A stretch of DNA of 64,000 nt from Pseudomonas soli (GTDB taxonomy: Bacteria; Pseudomonadota; Gammaproteobacteria; Pseudomonadales; Pseudomonadaceae), in NCBI RefSeq assembly GCF_900110655.1, contig NZ_FOEQ01000011.1:1-64000 (forward strand). The letters run 5' to 3'. Both the position numbers and the translations under genes were made by a program. Below are positions 39,428-48,292 of the stretch, piece by piece. The notes beneath the pieces are model-generated. The model saw only the letters and a list, made by a program, of their open reading frames with translations. It was not told the DNA's origin and made no database searches. Position 1 is the stretch's first letter. Each line of letters begins with the position of its first letter.

Positions 39428-40998
39428 TGGAATGGCTAGCCGACCCCACGGCCTGGCTGGGCCTGTTGACGCTTATCGTCCTCGAGCTGGTGCTGGGTAT
39501 CGACAACCTGGTGTTCATCGCCATCCTTGCCGACAAGCTGCCGCCACACCAGCGCGACCGTGCGCGGGTGATCGGCCTGTCGCTGGCGCTGATCATGCGC
39601 CTTGGCCTGCTGGCCAGCATCTCGTGGATGGTGACCCTTACCGCGCCGCTGATCGAGGTGTTTGGCAAGACCTTCTCCGGCCGCGACCTGATCATGCTGT
39701 TCGGTGGTGTGTTCCTGTTGTTCAAGGCCACCATGGAGCTGCACGAACGCCTCGAGGGCCATGTTGCCCAGAGCGGCGGCGTGACCCGCCATGCCGCGTT
39801 CTGGCCGATCGTGGCGCAGATCGTCGTGCTGGATGCGGTGTTCTCTCTGGATGCGGTGATCACGGCCGTGGGCATGGTCGAGCATCTGTCGGTGATGATG
39901 ATCGCGGTGATCTTCTCCATCGGCATCATGATCGTTGCCAGCAAGCCGTTGACCCGTTTCGTCAACGCCCACCCGACAGTGATCATGCTGTGCCTGGGCT
40001 TCCTGATGATGATCGGCTTCAGCCTCACCGCCGAAGGCCTGGGCTTCCATATCCCCAAAGGCTACCTGTACGCGGCCATCGGCTTCTCGTTGCTGATCGA
40101 GCTGTTCAATCAGCTGGCCCGTGCCCGCCGCAAGCGCAGCGTGCAGCAGCACCGGCCGCTGCGTGAGCGTACCGCCCATGCCGTGCTGCGCCTGATGGGC
40201 GGGCGCCGGGTCGAGGCTGACGAGGTGGGCGAGGAAATCGCCGACCTGGTCGAGGGTGGCGAAGAACAGGTGGTGTTCGACCGTCGTGAGCGGGTGATGA
40301 TCAGCGGTGTGCTGAACCTGGCCGAGCGGCCGATCCGCACGGTGATGACGGCACGCGCCAAGGTCGATGCCATCGACCTGTCACAGCCGGCCGAGGCGAT
40401 TACCCAGGCATTGGTCAATTCGCCATACTCGCGCCTGCCACTGATCCGTGACGGCCATATCGAGGAACCGCTGGGCTTCGTGCACAAGAAAGAGCTCCTC
40501 AAGGAACTGCTGTCCGGTAGCCAGCCCGACCTGCAAGCCTTGGCTCGCGCGCCACTGAACCTGTTGGAAAGCTTCAGCATTCTCAACGCCCTGGAGCAGA
40601 TGCGCGGGCAGTCGACGCACATTGCCTTCGTGGTCAACGAGTTCGGTGACTTCACCGGGGTGTTGACCATGACCGACATTCTCGAGTCGATTGCCGGCGA
40701 GCTGCCGGACGCGAGCGAGGTGGAAGGACCGGGGGTGATCGAGGAGGCAGGCAGCTTTGTTGTCAGCGGCGCCTTGAACCTGGCCCAGGTCCAGGCGCGC
40801 ACCGGTTTTGCCGCCCGTGCCACCGAGGATTACCAGACCCTGGCGGGCCTGGTCATGAGCCTGCTGGACCGCTTGCCGGTGGTGGGTGATCACCTGGCCT
40901 GGAATGGCTGGACCATGACCGTGGTGGCGGTGGAGGAGCGCCGGGTCCGGCAGGTTCGCCTTACACCGAACGGCGACGCTGGCGCAGCAGGTGCTTGA
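39427..40998 (+). CDS. TerC-family membrane protein with CBS and CorC domains
   Basis: A 523-residue protein. The N-terminal TerC domain has about seven TM helices (1-235) with the two acidic signature motifs ELVLGIDNLVFIAIL and VLDAVFSLDAVITAVGM. A CBS pair (about 300-420: TVMTARAKVDAIDL, GVLTMTDILESIAG) and a CorC_HlyC domain (about 435-515: GALNLAQVQARTGF, ETDYQTLAGLV-like) follow, as in E. coli YegH/YoaE. TerC proteins are linked to tellurite resistance and to metal (Mn2+ or Ca2+) export at the membrane. The 3' end overlaps the convergent EamA gene by 38 bases. Start by overlap with the leader ORF. Confidence 0.93.
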   Translation: MEWLADPTAWLGLLTLIVLELVLGIDNLVFIAILADKLPPHQRDRARVIGLSLALIMRLGLLASISWMVTLTAPLIEVFGKTFSGRDLIMLFGGVFLLFKATMELHERLEGHVAQSGGVTRHAAFWPIVAQIVVLDAVFSLDAVITAVGMVEHLSVMMIAVIFSIGIMIVASKPLTRFVNAHPTVIMLCLGFLMMIGFSLTAEGLGFHIPKGYLYAAIGFSLLIELFNQLARARRKRSVQQHRPLRERTAHAVLRLMGGRRVEADEVGEEIADLVEGGEEQVVFDRRERVMISGVLNLAERPIRTVMTARAKVDAIDLSQPAEAITQALVNSPYSRLPLIRDGHIEEPLGFVHKKELLKELLSGSQPDLQALARAPLNLLESFSILNALEQMRGQSTHIAFVVNEFGDFTGVLTMTDILESIAGELPDASEVEGPGVIEEAGSFVVSGALNLAQVQARTGFAARATEDYQTLAGLVMSLLDRLPVVGDHLAWNGWTMTVVAVEERRVRQVRLTPNGDAGAAGA

Positions 40999-41848
40999 AG
41001 CCTTCGAGCACCAGCACCAGCACGGCGGCCCAGATCGGCAGGTAGGTCAGCCACTGGTCGGGGCCGATGGTCTCGCCCAGTAACAAGGCCACGCCGACCA
41101 GCAACACCGGCTCGACGTAGCTGAGCAGGCCGAACAGGCTGAACGGCAGCAGGCGGCTAGCCAGTACGTAGGCGATCAGGGCGCAGGCGCTGATCGCCCC
41201 GAGCAACGGGATCAGGCCGTACAGCCCTGGATGTTCGGCCAGATCGGTTGTCGATAGCGGGCCCTGGACGACGAAATACAAGGCCCAGGGAAGTAGAAGG
41301 CACATGTCGCACCACAGGCCGCCCAGGTGGTCGGTGCGGCAACGCCGCCGCAGGACGAAATAGATCGGGTAGCCGATCATCACCAGCAGGGTTTCCCAGG
41401 CGAAGCTGCCGTGCTGGTAAAGTTCGTGGCCAACTCCCAGCGCGGCAAAGCTCACTGCGACCTTCTGCAGGCGCGACAGGCGTTCGCCATAGACCACCCG
41501 CCCGGTCAGCACCATGGCCAGCGGCAGCAGGAAGTAGCCCATCGATACCTCCAGGCTGCGCCCGTGCAGCGGGGCCCAGAGGAACAGCCACAACTGCACG
41601 CCCATCAACCACGATGTGCCGACCATGCCGAGCAACAGCAATGGTGTGCGGCGCACCCGCCCGAACAGCTCACCGACCCGCTGCCAGTCCCTGGATGCCA
41701 GCATGAACAGCGTCAGGCAGGGCAGAGTCAGTAGGGTCCGCCAGCCGAAGATTTCCTCGCCATCCAGGGGCTTCAGGAAGGAGGTATAGAAGTACATCAC
41801 GGCGAACAGACAGGACGCCATGACCGACGAAACAATGCCTTTTGACAC
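40961..41848 (-). CDS. rarD: EamA/RarD-family transporter
   Basis: A 295-residue protein with about ten TM helices in two EamA halves (MSKGIVSSVMASCLFAVMYFYTSFLKPLDGEEIFGWR is the RarD-type start; SYVEPVLLVGVALLLGE is in the second half). RarD proteins are the chloramphenicol-sensitive drug/metabolite transporter subfamily. Real substrate unknown. Convergent overlap with the TerC-type gene. Confidence 0.85.
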   Translation of the reverse strand: MSKGIVSSVMASCLFAVMYFYTSFLKPLDGEEIFGWRTLLTLPCLTLFMLASRDWQRVGELFGRVRRTPLLLLGMVGTSWLMGVQLWLFLWAPLHGRSLEVSMGYFLLPLAMVLTGRVVYGERLSRLQKVAVSFAALGVGHELYQHGSFAWETLLVMIGYPIYFVLRRRCRTDHLGGLWCDMCLLLPWALYFVVQGPLSTTDLAEHPGLYGLIPLLGAISACALIAYVLASRLLPFSLFGLLSYVEPVLLVGVALLLGETIGPDQWLTYLPIWAAVLVLVLEGFKHLLRQRRRSV

Positions 41849-41898
41849 GAATGCCTCGAAAACGGGTAAGTGAGCGGGTAGATCAGCCGCGCATGATC

Positions 41899-43464
41899 TC
41901 AGGGGGACCGCGTTGCGGCAACAGGAGCGGCCAGGGCCAGCAGCAGCTCGCTGGCGGGCATGGGCCGGGCGAACAGGTAACCTTGCTGGAAGTCCACGCC
42001 ATGGCGCGCCAGATAGTCGCGCTGCACCTCGGTTTCGACACCTTCGGCGACGATGCCCAGGGCCAGCTTGGCGGACAGCTCGATGATGGTGTCGAGAATG
42101 TGCTGCGACAGGGCGTCACCTCCGATCATGGCGACGAAGCTCTGGTCGATCTTCAGGTAGTCGACATTGAACTGGCGCAAGTAGTTGAGGCTTGACTGAC
42201 CAGTACCGAAATCGTCCAGGGCGATCATCACCCCCATTGCGTGCAGTTTTTCGAACAGGTCGAGGGTGACCGGGGTGGGCTCGATCAGCTTGCGCTCGGT
42301 CAGTTCCAGGGTCAGCACCACGCGGCCAGGCGGGAAGTGCTGGAGGAAGGTCTGACAGTCATCGAGCAGGCCCAGGTCACGGCAGTGGTCGGCGGTGATG
42401 TTGATGCCGATGTGAAACCCGTCCTCGAGCAACGCCGCATGCGGAGCCAGGGTCTGGGCCGTGCGCAGCATCAAGCTGCGGGTCATGGCGACGATCTGGC
42501 CGCTGTGCTCGGCGTAGGGTATGAACAGGTCGGGGCGCACCAGGCCCTCGCGTGGGTGTTGCCAGCGCATCAGGACCTCGACACCGGCCCATCGGTAATC
42601 ACCCTTGCGCACCACCGGCTGGAAGTAGGGCAGGAACTCTTCGGCGTCCAAGGCCCGGTCCAGTTCGCTGCGCGATGAGCTGGCGCGGCGGATCTGCCAA
42701 CGACAGGACGCGCCTGCCGCCACGCCCAGTATCAGCAACAGGCTCAGCAGAGCGGGGTAGCGCGAGCGCATCAATGCGGCTCGCTTGCCCACGTCATATC
42801 CAGCGTGCACGTCGAATGGATAGCGAGTGGACGCATACTGGGTAGCGGCGATGGCCGCGACCGGCGGCTTGCCGTTGTGAACCTGGCCATCACTGCCAAT
42901 CCAGTGATTGCCAACATGCACCTTGACCTGGTTGTCCGCGCCGATCAGGTGTAGCGCGGTCAGCAGGTGCCGGCCATCGACTGTGGTAATCGCTCCCCGA
43001 TCGCCGTGTTCCTGCTGGCTGGCCCGATAGACCAGCAGTGCATGCCCCGGGGTGACCGAGTTGCCATTCATCAGCCATAGCTGCCCGTTGGTGTAGTCCC
43101 TGGCATTCACTGGTTCGTCGAAATCACCGTATAGCGAGGTGCAATACAACCGGTTGTGATCGAACAGGTTGGTCGAACGCACGAAAGCATTGCGGGTAAG
43201 CTCGATGCGCAGTTCCAGTTGCACCTCGTCGCAAGGTTGTCCGGCCTTGGGGAGCAACCGATGTGCGGTTGTGGCCAGGCTGTCCAGGATCTCTTCAATA
43301 TGGCTGGCTACTTCCTTGGCCGTGGCCAGGCTATCGGCCTGCAGTTCCTGGTCGGTCTGCCAGCGCATCACGGCCAGCCCACAGAGGAGCGGCACCACAC
43401 CCACCCCCCAGGGCAGCAGGGCGCGCCAGCTCCAGCGGGCAGGGCGTTTGGCGGTCAAGGGCAT
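41899..43464 (-). CDS. CSS-motif / EAL cyclic-di-GMP phosphodiesterase
   Basis: A 521-residue membrane protein. TM1 (about 14-32) and TM2 (about 235-255) flank a periplasmic CSS domain: Cys in AGQPCDEVQLELR (about 75) and YCTSLYG (about 106). In related enzymes these cysteines form a redox-sensitive disulfide that controls activity. The cytoplasmic EAL domain (about 270-515) has EVLMRWQ in place of EAL, INITADH, LELTER, DDFGTG, LKIDQSF, VAEGVET and QGYLFARPM, so the catalytic set is complete. The ATG at 43464 gives a short basic N-terminus before TM1 and is preferred to upstream in-frame codons. It would lower c-di-GMP, linking to motility or biofilm. Confidence 0.9.
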   Translation of the reverse strand: MPLTAKRPARWSWRALLPWGVGVVPLLCGLAVMRWQTDQELQADSLATAKEVASHIEEILDSLATTAHRLLPKAGQPCDEVQLELRIELTRNAFVRSTNLFDHNRLYCTSLYGDFDEPVNARDYTNGQLWLMNGNSVTPGHALLVYRASQQEHGDRGAITTVDGRHLLTALHLIGADNQVKVHVGNHWIGSDGQVHNGKPPVAAIAATQYASTRYPFDVHAGYDVGKRAALMRSRYPALLSLLLILGVAAGASCRWQIRRASSSRSELDRALDAEEFLPYFQPVVRKGDYRWAGVEVLMRWQHPREGLVRPDLFIPYAEHSGQIVAMTRSLMLRTAQTLAPHAALLEDGFHIGINITADHCRDLGLLDDCQTFLQHFPPGRVVLTLELTERKLIEPTPVTLDLFEKLHAMGVMIALDDFGTGQSSLNYLRQFNVDYLKIDQSFVAMIGGDALSQHILDTIIELSAKLALGIVAEGVETEVQRDYLARHGVDFQQGYLFARPMPASELLLALAAPVAATRSP

Positions 43465-43778
43465 GGCGCGTGGGGACCTTCTATGCAACGGTATGGTGAG
43501 GCAAAGGATAGCCGTTTGTCGGAACAACCTGCGAACTAAAGCGCGACAAACAAATTTACGCACTGTAGAATTGAGTTACGAATACAACAATAAGGTTCTC
43601 CGCCTCCCGGGGAATCAAGCCCGCCGAGAATGGGTCCATATGACATACCATGGGTTCAAGCTGATCATTGGTGACTTCCTGGCCCGCAGCGTGCGCGGGA
43701 TCCCATGCTCACCACCACGCCATCTCCACATCGCAAGCCTGTAATCAACCGTTTTTCGCTGCAGATGAGGACACCAAA
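43465..43778. promoter_or_regulatory. hpd upstream region with an inverted repeat
   Basis: 314 bases between divergent EAL and hpd genes, with no convincing ORF. A perfect eight-base inverted repeat GTTTGTCG (43514-43521) and CGACAAAC (43544-43551) spans a 22-base spacer near the EAL gene. The hpd leader is long (at least 220 bases from this repeat). I do not see a TyrR/PhhR box (TGTAAA-N6-TTTACA). Confidence 0.4.
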
Positions 43779-44855
43779 ATGGCAGATATCTTCGAAAACC
43801 CGATGGGCCTGGAAGGCTTTGAATTCATTGAGCTCGCCTCGCCGACCCCCGGCGTGCTGGAGCCAGTATTCCAGATCCTCGGTTTCACCAAGGTGGCTAC
43901 CCACCGTTCAAAGGATGTGCACCTGTATCGTCAGGGCGGTATCAACCTGATACTGAACAACGAACCGAAGAGCGTAGCCTCGTATTTCGCCGCCGAGCAT
44001 GGTCCCTCGGTGTGCGGCATGGCCTTCCGCGTTCGCAACGCCCATGAAGCCTATGCTCGCGCGCTGGAGCTGGGTGCCCAACCAGTGGAAATCGAGACCG
44101 GCCCGATGGAGCTGCGCCTGCCGGCGATCAAAGGTATCGGTGGCGCGCCGCTGTACCTGATCGACCGTTATGAAGAGGGCAGTTCGATTTATGACATCGA
44201 CTTCAAGTTCATCGAAGGTGTAGACCGCAATCCGGTCGGCGCGGGCCTGAAGATCATCGATCACCTCACCCATAACGTCTATCGCGGGCGCATGGCTTAC
44301 TGGGCTGGCTTCTACGAGAAGCTGTTCAACTTCCGCGAGATCCGTTACTTCGATATCAAGGGCGAGTACACCGGCCTGACCTCCAAGGCGATGACCGCCC
44401 CAGACGGCATGATCCGCATCCCGCTCAACGAGGAATCGTCCAAAGGGGCGGGGCAGATCGAAGAGTTCCTGATGCAATTCAACGGTGAGGGTATCCAGCA
44501 CGTTGCCTTCCTCACCGACGACCTGCTCAAGACCTGGGACGCGCTAAAAGGTTTCGGCATGCGCTTCATGACGGCGCCGCCGCAGACCTACTACGAGATG
44601 CTCGAGGAGCGCCTGCCAGGGCATGGCGAGCCGGTCGATCAGTTGCAGGCCCGTGGCATCCTGCTGGACGGTGCTTCCGAGGCTGGCGACAAGCGGCTGT
44701 TGCTGCAGATCTTCTCCGAGACGCTGCTGGGCCCGGTGTTCTTTGAGTTCATCCAGCGCAAGGGTGACGACGGCTTCGGTGAAGGCAACTTCAAGGCGCT
44801 GTTCGAGTCGATCGAGCGTGACCAGGTGCGTCGCGGCGTGTTGAGCACCGAGTAA
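43779..44855 (+). CDS. hpd: 4-hydroxyphenylpyruvate dioxygenase
   Basis: A 358-residue Fe(II) enzyme (EC 1.13.11.27) that converts 4-hydroxyphenylpyruvate to homogentisate in tyrosine catabolism. GAGG precedes the ATG at 43779. Metal ligands: His162 (IIDHLTHNV), His241 (GIQHVAFLTDD) and Glu323 (FFEFIQRKG). The length equals the P. fluorescens enzyme. A REP palindrome follows. The homogentisate pathway genes (hmgA, fahA, maiA) are not in the window. The aromatic aminotransferase at 49597 could supply the keto acid. Confidence 0.97.
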   Translation: MADIFENPMGLEGFEFIELASPTPGVLEPVFQILGFTKVATHRSKDVHLYRQGGINLILNNEPKSVASYFAAEHGPSVCGMAFRVRNAHEAYARALELGAQPVEIETGPMELRLPAIKGIGGAPLYLIDRYEEGSSIYDIDFKFIEGVDRNPVGAGLKIIDHLTHNVYRGRMAYWAGFYEKLFNFREIRYFDIKGEYTGLTSKAMTAPDGMIRIPLNEESSKGAGQIEEFLMQFNGEGIQHVAFLTDDLLKTWDALKGFGMRFMTAPPQTYYEMLEERLPGHGEPVDQLQARGILLDGASEAGDKRLLLQIFSETLLGPVFFEFIQRKGDDGFGEGNFKALFESIERDQVRRGVLSTE

Positions 44856-44873
44856 TCGGCCGAGCACACCATC

Positions 44874-44926
44874 GCGGGGCAAGCCCGCTTCCACACCGGA
44901 AGGTGGCGGGAGCGGGCTTGCCCCGC
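44874..44926. repeat. REP pair downstream of hpd
   Basis: Perfect 16-base arms (GCGGGGCAAGCCCGCT at 44874-44889 and complement at 44911-44926), typical P. putida REP sequence, between convergent hpd and the DJ-1/PfpI gene. It can act as a bidirectional transcription stop or mRNA end protector. Confidence 0.85.
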
Positions 44927-44945
44927 GCTAAGTTGTGGCGAACGT

Positions 44946-45635
44946 TCATTGTTGCCTGTTCAGGTAGCGGATCACCGCTTCGGCTACCTTGGTGCTTGAT
45001 GCCGGATTCTGCCCGGTGATCAAGCTACCGTCCTCCACCACATAGGGCGCCCACGGGTCATCCGCCTTGCTGTACTCGCCACCGCGAGCACCCAGTTCGT
45101 TCTCGGTGAGAAACGGCACCACCTTGTCCAGCTCAACCAGTTTTTCTTCGGTATTGGAAAAGCCGGTGACCCTGCGCCCTTTGAGCAGCAAGCTGTTGTC
45201 GCCGAGCTTGATATTGAGCAGTCCCACTACTCCATGGCACACCGCGGCGACCGCGCCGCCGCGCTCATGGATCCGCCGTGTCAGCTCCTGCAATGGCTGG
45301 TTGTCGGGGAAGTCCCACATCACGCCGTGGCCACCGGTGTAGTAGATCGCGCTGTACTGGTCGGCCTTGACCTGGCCGGGGCTCAAGGTGGCGCCAAGGC
45401 GGTTCATGAACGCCTTGTCGTTGTACCATTGCCAGTCCAGGTCCGGCGCCATCTGCAGGCTGTGGGGGTCGATCGGTACATAGCCGCCCGCCGGGCTGAC
45501 ATAGTCGACGGTAAAACCCGCTTTTTGCACTGCGTCGACAAAGTGCACGGCCTCTCCCAGCCACAATCCTGTGGCGCGCTTGATATCGGGATACTTGGCG
45601 GTATTGGTCAGCACGATCAGGAGTTTCTTGTTCAT
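44946..45635 (-). CDS. DJ-1/PfpI-family protein (type 1 amidotransferase-like)
   Basis: A 229-residue protein of the DJ-1/PfpI superfamily. The nucleophile elbow AAVCHGVVGLLN carries the conserved Cys (near 130). GGHGVMWDFPDN (near 100) and the Glu of YVSPAGGYVPIDPHS region complete the Hsp31/glyoxalase-III-like site. Such proteins detoxify methylglyoxal or act as chaperones or deglycases; the exact activity is unknown. The ATG at 45635 (AGGAG-like sequence is lacking) begins MNKKLLIVLTNTAKY, the usual N-terminus. A convergent REP lies behind it. Confidence 0.9.
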   Translation of the reverse strand: MNKKLLIVLTNTAKYPDIKRATGLWLGEAVHFVDAVQKAGFTVDYVSPAGGYVPIDPHSLQMAPDLDWQWYNDKAFMNRLGATLSPGQVKADQYSAIYYTGGHGVMWDFPDNQPLQELTRRIHERGGAVAAVCHGVVGLLNIKLGDNSLLLKGRRVTGFSNTEEKLVELDKVVPFLTENELGARGGEYSKADDPWAPYVVEDGSLITGQNPASSTKVAEAVIRYLNRQQ

Positions 45636-45780
45636 GTGCGCATGCCCGTCGAATCCATGGGAAAACGTTTGGCCAGCAAGATCAAAAGCCATTTGAGCAT
45701 AGCCCTCGCCACGCAATGCGCCATGGGCACGGGCGCTGTGCTAGGCTGCTGCAAAAGTCGACGTACTACCGGGAGACGCC

Positions 45781-46230
45781 ATGGATCAGGACACTTCCAT
45801 ATTTATGCAGGCCGCCATCGACGAGGCCCGCAAGGGACTCGAGGAGGGCGGCATTCCGATCGGCTCGGTACTGGTGCACGAGGGCAGGATCATCGGCCGT
45901 GGCCACAATCGCCGCGTACAGCAGGGCAGTGCCATCCTGCATGGCGAGATGGATGCCCTGGAGAATGCCGGTCGGCAGCCAGCCCGGGTTTACCAGCAGG
46001 CCACCCTCTATACCACCTTGTCGCCCTGTGCCATGTGCAGCGGCGCAATCCTGCTGTACGGCATCAAGCATGTGATCATCGGCGAGAACGTCACCTTCAT
46101 GGGCGAAGAGCAGTTGCTCGGCGACCGTGGCGTGCGCCTCGAGGTGCATGACGATGAAACCTGCAAGGCGCTGATGCGCCGGTTCATCGAAGCCAACCCA
46201 GAGCTGTGGAACGAAGATATTGGCCGCTGA
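45781..46230 (+). CDS. CDA-family cytosine/nucleoside deaminase
   Basis: A 149-residue Zn2+-dependent deaminase. His/Glu catalytic motif HGEMDALENA (near 54-63) and the PCAMC zinc motif (near 82-86) are the family signature. Proportions and the GGIPIGSVLVHEG segment resemble the small fungal-type cytosine deaminase (converts cytosine to uracil) and guanine/tRNA-adenosine deaminase relatives. Which base is used cannot be read from sequence. Its 3' end overlaps the next gene by 11 bases, so the two are probably coupled. Confidence 0.87.
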   Translation: MDQDTSIFMQAAIDEARKGLEEGGIPIGSVLVHEGRIIGRGHNRRVQQGSAILHGEMDALENAGRQPARVYQQATLYTTLSPCAMCSGAILLYGIKHVIIGENVTFMGEEQLLGDRGVRLEVHDDETCKALMRRFIEANPELWNEDIGR

Positions 46231-48283
46231 CCTGCACACCCAAGGCGCAGATATCCAGGTAATCCACCTGGCACCACCGTCGTCTTCTCTGGCCGAGGTG
46301 GGCAGGCCCATCGCCGGCTTCGACTGGAGCGCGACGCCGTTGGGGGCGTTGACCTCCTGGCCGCCTACCCTGCGCATCGCTGTAGACATGGTACTGATGT
46401 CTCCCTTTCCCTGTGCGCTGGCATGGGGCTCTGCCCTGACGGTCATCCACAATGACGCCTATCGGGTCTTGCTGGGCGGCGCAGCCGACCACCAGGGGCG
46501 TGCCTTCGACGCGCTCTGGGAGCAGTCATGGGAGAGTATGGGGGCAAGCGTATTCAAGGTGTTGCAGGGCCAGGGCAGCCTGATCGAGGATGCCCCGTTG
46601 GCAGTGTATCGAGAGGGTATCACTGGCAAGGCCTGGGTCTCTGGCTGCTTCTCGCCTATTCGTGACGACGGTGGTGCGGTTGCCGGGTTTCTCCACGCGC
46701 TGTTCGAGACCACTGCCAGTGTCGGGGCCTGCCACGAATGGCGCGAGCTGGCGCAATCCTTCGATGCGCGCCTGGCGCAGTACCTGGCCGATCCTGAACA
46801 TACCTGGCAGCTGTCGCCTGATGTGATGCTGATGCTCGACGCCGACCTGCGCGTGCGCACGGCCAACCCTGCTTGGCATCGGCTGCTGGGTTGGGATGAG
46901 GCTGCGCCGATGCAAATGGCGCTCCCCGACCTGTTCCATCCCGCGGACCGTACCGAAGCGCAGTTGACGCTGATGGCGCTTGTGCAGGGACACGCCGCGC
47001 CGCCCTTCGAGGGTCGGGTTCGCCATAGCGACGGTCATTACTGCTGGTTCCGTTGGACTGGCAGTGCCCACCAGCTGTTGCCGACGCTGGTGGGGAGGAA
47101 CATCACCGCTGACCGCCATGAGGTCCAGCGTCTGGCTGAGGCGGCGGTGCGTGATAGCCAGCGCATGGAAGGGGTTGTGAAGGTGGCGGGTGGGCTGGCA
47201 CACGAAATGAATAACGTACTGTCGGGAGTCGGCAGTAGCCTGGAGCTGCTCGAACGACGCCTCGCCCAGGGACGAATGGAACGGGTGGATGAATATGTGC
47301 GAATGGCACGGGAGTGTGCCCAGCGCGCTATTGGCCTGACCCAGAACTTGCTGGCGTTTGCCCGGAGCCAGCCATTGGCGCCGAATCCGCTGAGCATCAA
47401 CCGGCTGTTGGAGGAAGCGGAGCCCATACTACGCCAGACCTTGGGCGCCGAGATGACCTTGAATATGCAACTGGATGTGGCGCCTTGGCCCTTGCAGGTC
47501 GATCCGGATACCTTGCGTAACGCGCTTCTGCACTTGTGCAGTAATGCACGCGATGCCTGCCTGGGTGAAGGCAACCTGACGATCCATACCGCCAACGAGC
47601 GGCTGGAGATGCCCAGCGAAGGGCCGGAAGCCTTGCCGCCGGGGGACTACGTCACGCTGCAGGTCGAGGACGATGGGCATGGCATGAGTCGTCAGGACCT
47701 GGCAAGGGTGTTTGAGCCGTTCTACACCACCAAGCCCTTGGGGCAGGGAGCCGGCCTGGGGCTACCTATGGTGCATGGTTTCGTACAGCAGTCCGGCGGC
47801 CAGATGTGGATTGAGTCGGCGATCGACCAGGGTACCAGGGTCGTCATGATGTTCCCCCGCTATCAGGGGACGTTGCCGGACAGCATCGCTCATGATGCGA
47901 CGCCGCGACAGATGCAGAGTGAACGGTTGTTGCTGGTCGATGATGAAAGCAACCTGCGTGGCCTGATGAAGGAGGCGCTGGTTGATTACGGTTTCGAGGT
48001 GTGCGACGTGCCTGATGCCAACAGCGCGTTAGGGCAATTCAGGCATGGCGGCCCGTTCGACCTGGTGATAACCGATATCGGCCTGCCGGGTGGGTTCAGC
48101 GGTCGTCAGGTAGCCAGGGCACTGCGCATGATGAAGCCAGAACAGAAGATCCTGTTCATCACCGGGTATACCGCCGAGCCGGTGGAACAGTCCCTGCTTG
48201 ACGAACCGGGCACGGCATTGATGTTCAAGCCGTTTTCGTTGCAGATGCTGGTAGAGCAGATTCAGAGGATGTTGCAGGCCTGA
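46220..48283 (+). CDS. Soluble hybrid sensor histidine kinase with receiver domain
   Basis: A 687-residue protein with a TTG start that overlaps the deaminase stop by 11 bases. It lacks TM helices, so it is cytosolic. Order: a PAS-like sensory part (about 20-170), a second PAS (about 195-300: WQLSPDVMLMLDADLRVRTANPAWHRLL), HisKA with His328 (GGLAHEMNNVLSGV), HATPase (VEDDGHGMSRQDLARVFEPFYTTKPLGQGAGLGL) and a C-terminal receiver (LLVDDES, VITDIGLP with Asp619, Lys in MFKPF). It is likely a hybrid phosphorelay kinase; no partner regulator gene is adjacent. The start is uncertain because no other good candidate with a ribosome site is seen. Confidence 0.88.
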   Translation: MAADLHTQGADIQVIHLAPPSSSLAEVGRPIAGFDWSATPLGALTSWPPTLRIAVDMVLMSPFPCALAWGSALTVIHNDAYRVLLGGAADHQGRAFDALWEQSWESMGASVFKVLQGQGSLIEDAPLAVYREGITGKAWVSGCFSPIRDDGGAVAGFLHALFETTASVGACHEWRELAQSFDARLAQYLADPEHTWQLSPDVMLMLDADLRVRTANPAWHRLLGWDEAAPMQMALPDLFHPADRTEAQLTLMALVQGHAAPPFEGRVRHSDGHYCWFRWTGSAHQLLPTLVGRNITADRHEVQRLAEAAVRDSQRMEGVVKVAGGLAHEMNNVLSGVGSSLELLERRLAQGRMERVDEYVRMARECAQRAIGLTQNLLAFARSQPLAPNPLSINRLLEEAEPILRQTLGAEMTLNMQLDVAPWPLQVDPDTLRNALLHLCSNARDACLGEGNLTIHTANERLEMPSEGPEALPPGDYVTLQVEDDGHGMSRQDLARVFEPFYTTKPLGQGAGLGLPMVHGFVQQSGGQMWIESAIDQGTRVVMMFPRYQGTLPDSIAHDATPRQMQSERLLLVDDESNLRGLMKEALVDYGFEVCDVPDANSALGQFRHGGPFDLVITDIGLPGGFSGRQVARALRMMKPEQKILFITGYTAEPVEQSLLDEPGTALMFKPFSLQMLVEQIQRMLQA

Positions 48284-48292
48284 AGCCGGCGA

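Noticed and set aside
43668..43778. N-terminal extension of hpd
   Set aside because: The protein matches the known 358-residue enzyme from the ATG at 43779, which has a ribosome site; the extension has no homologous features.
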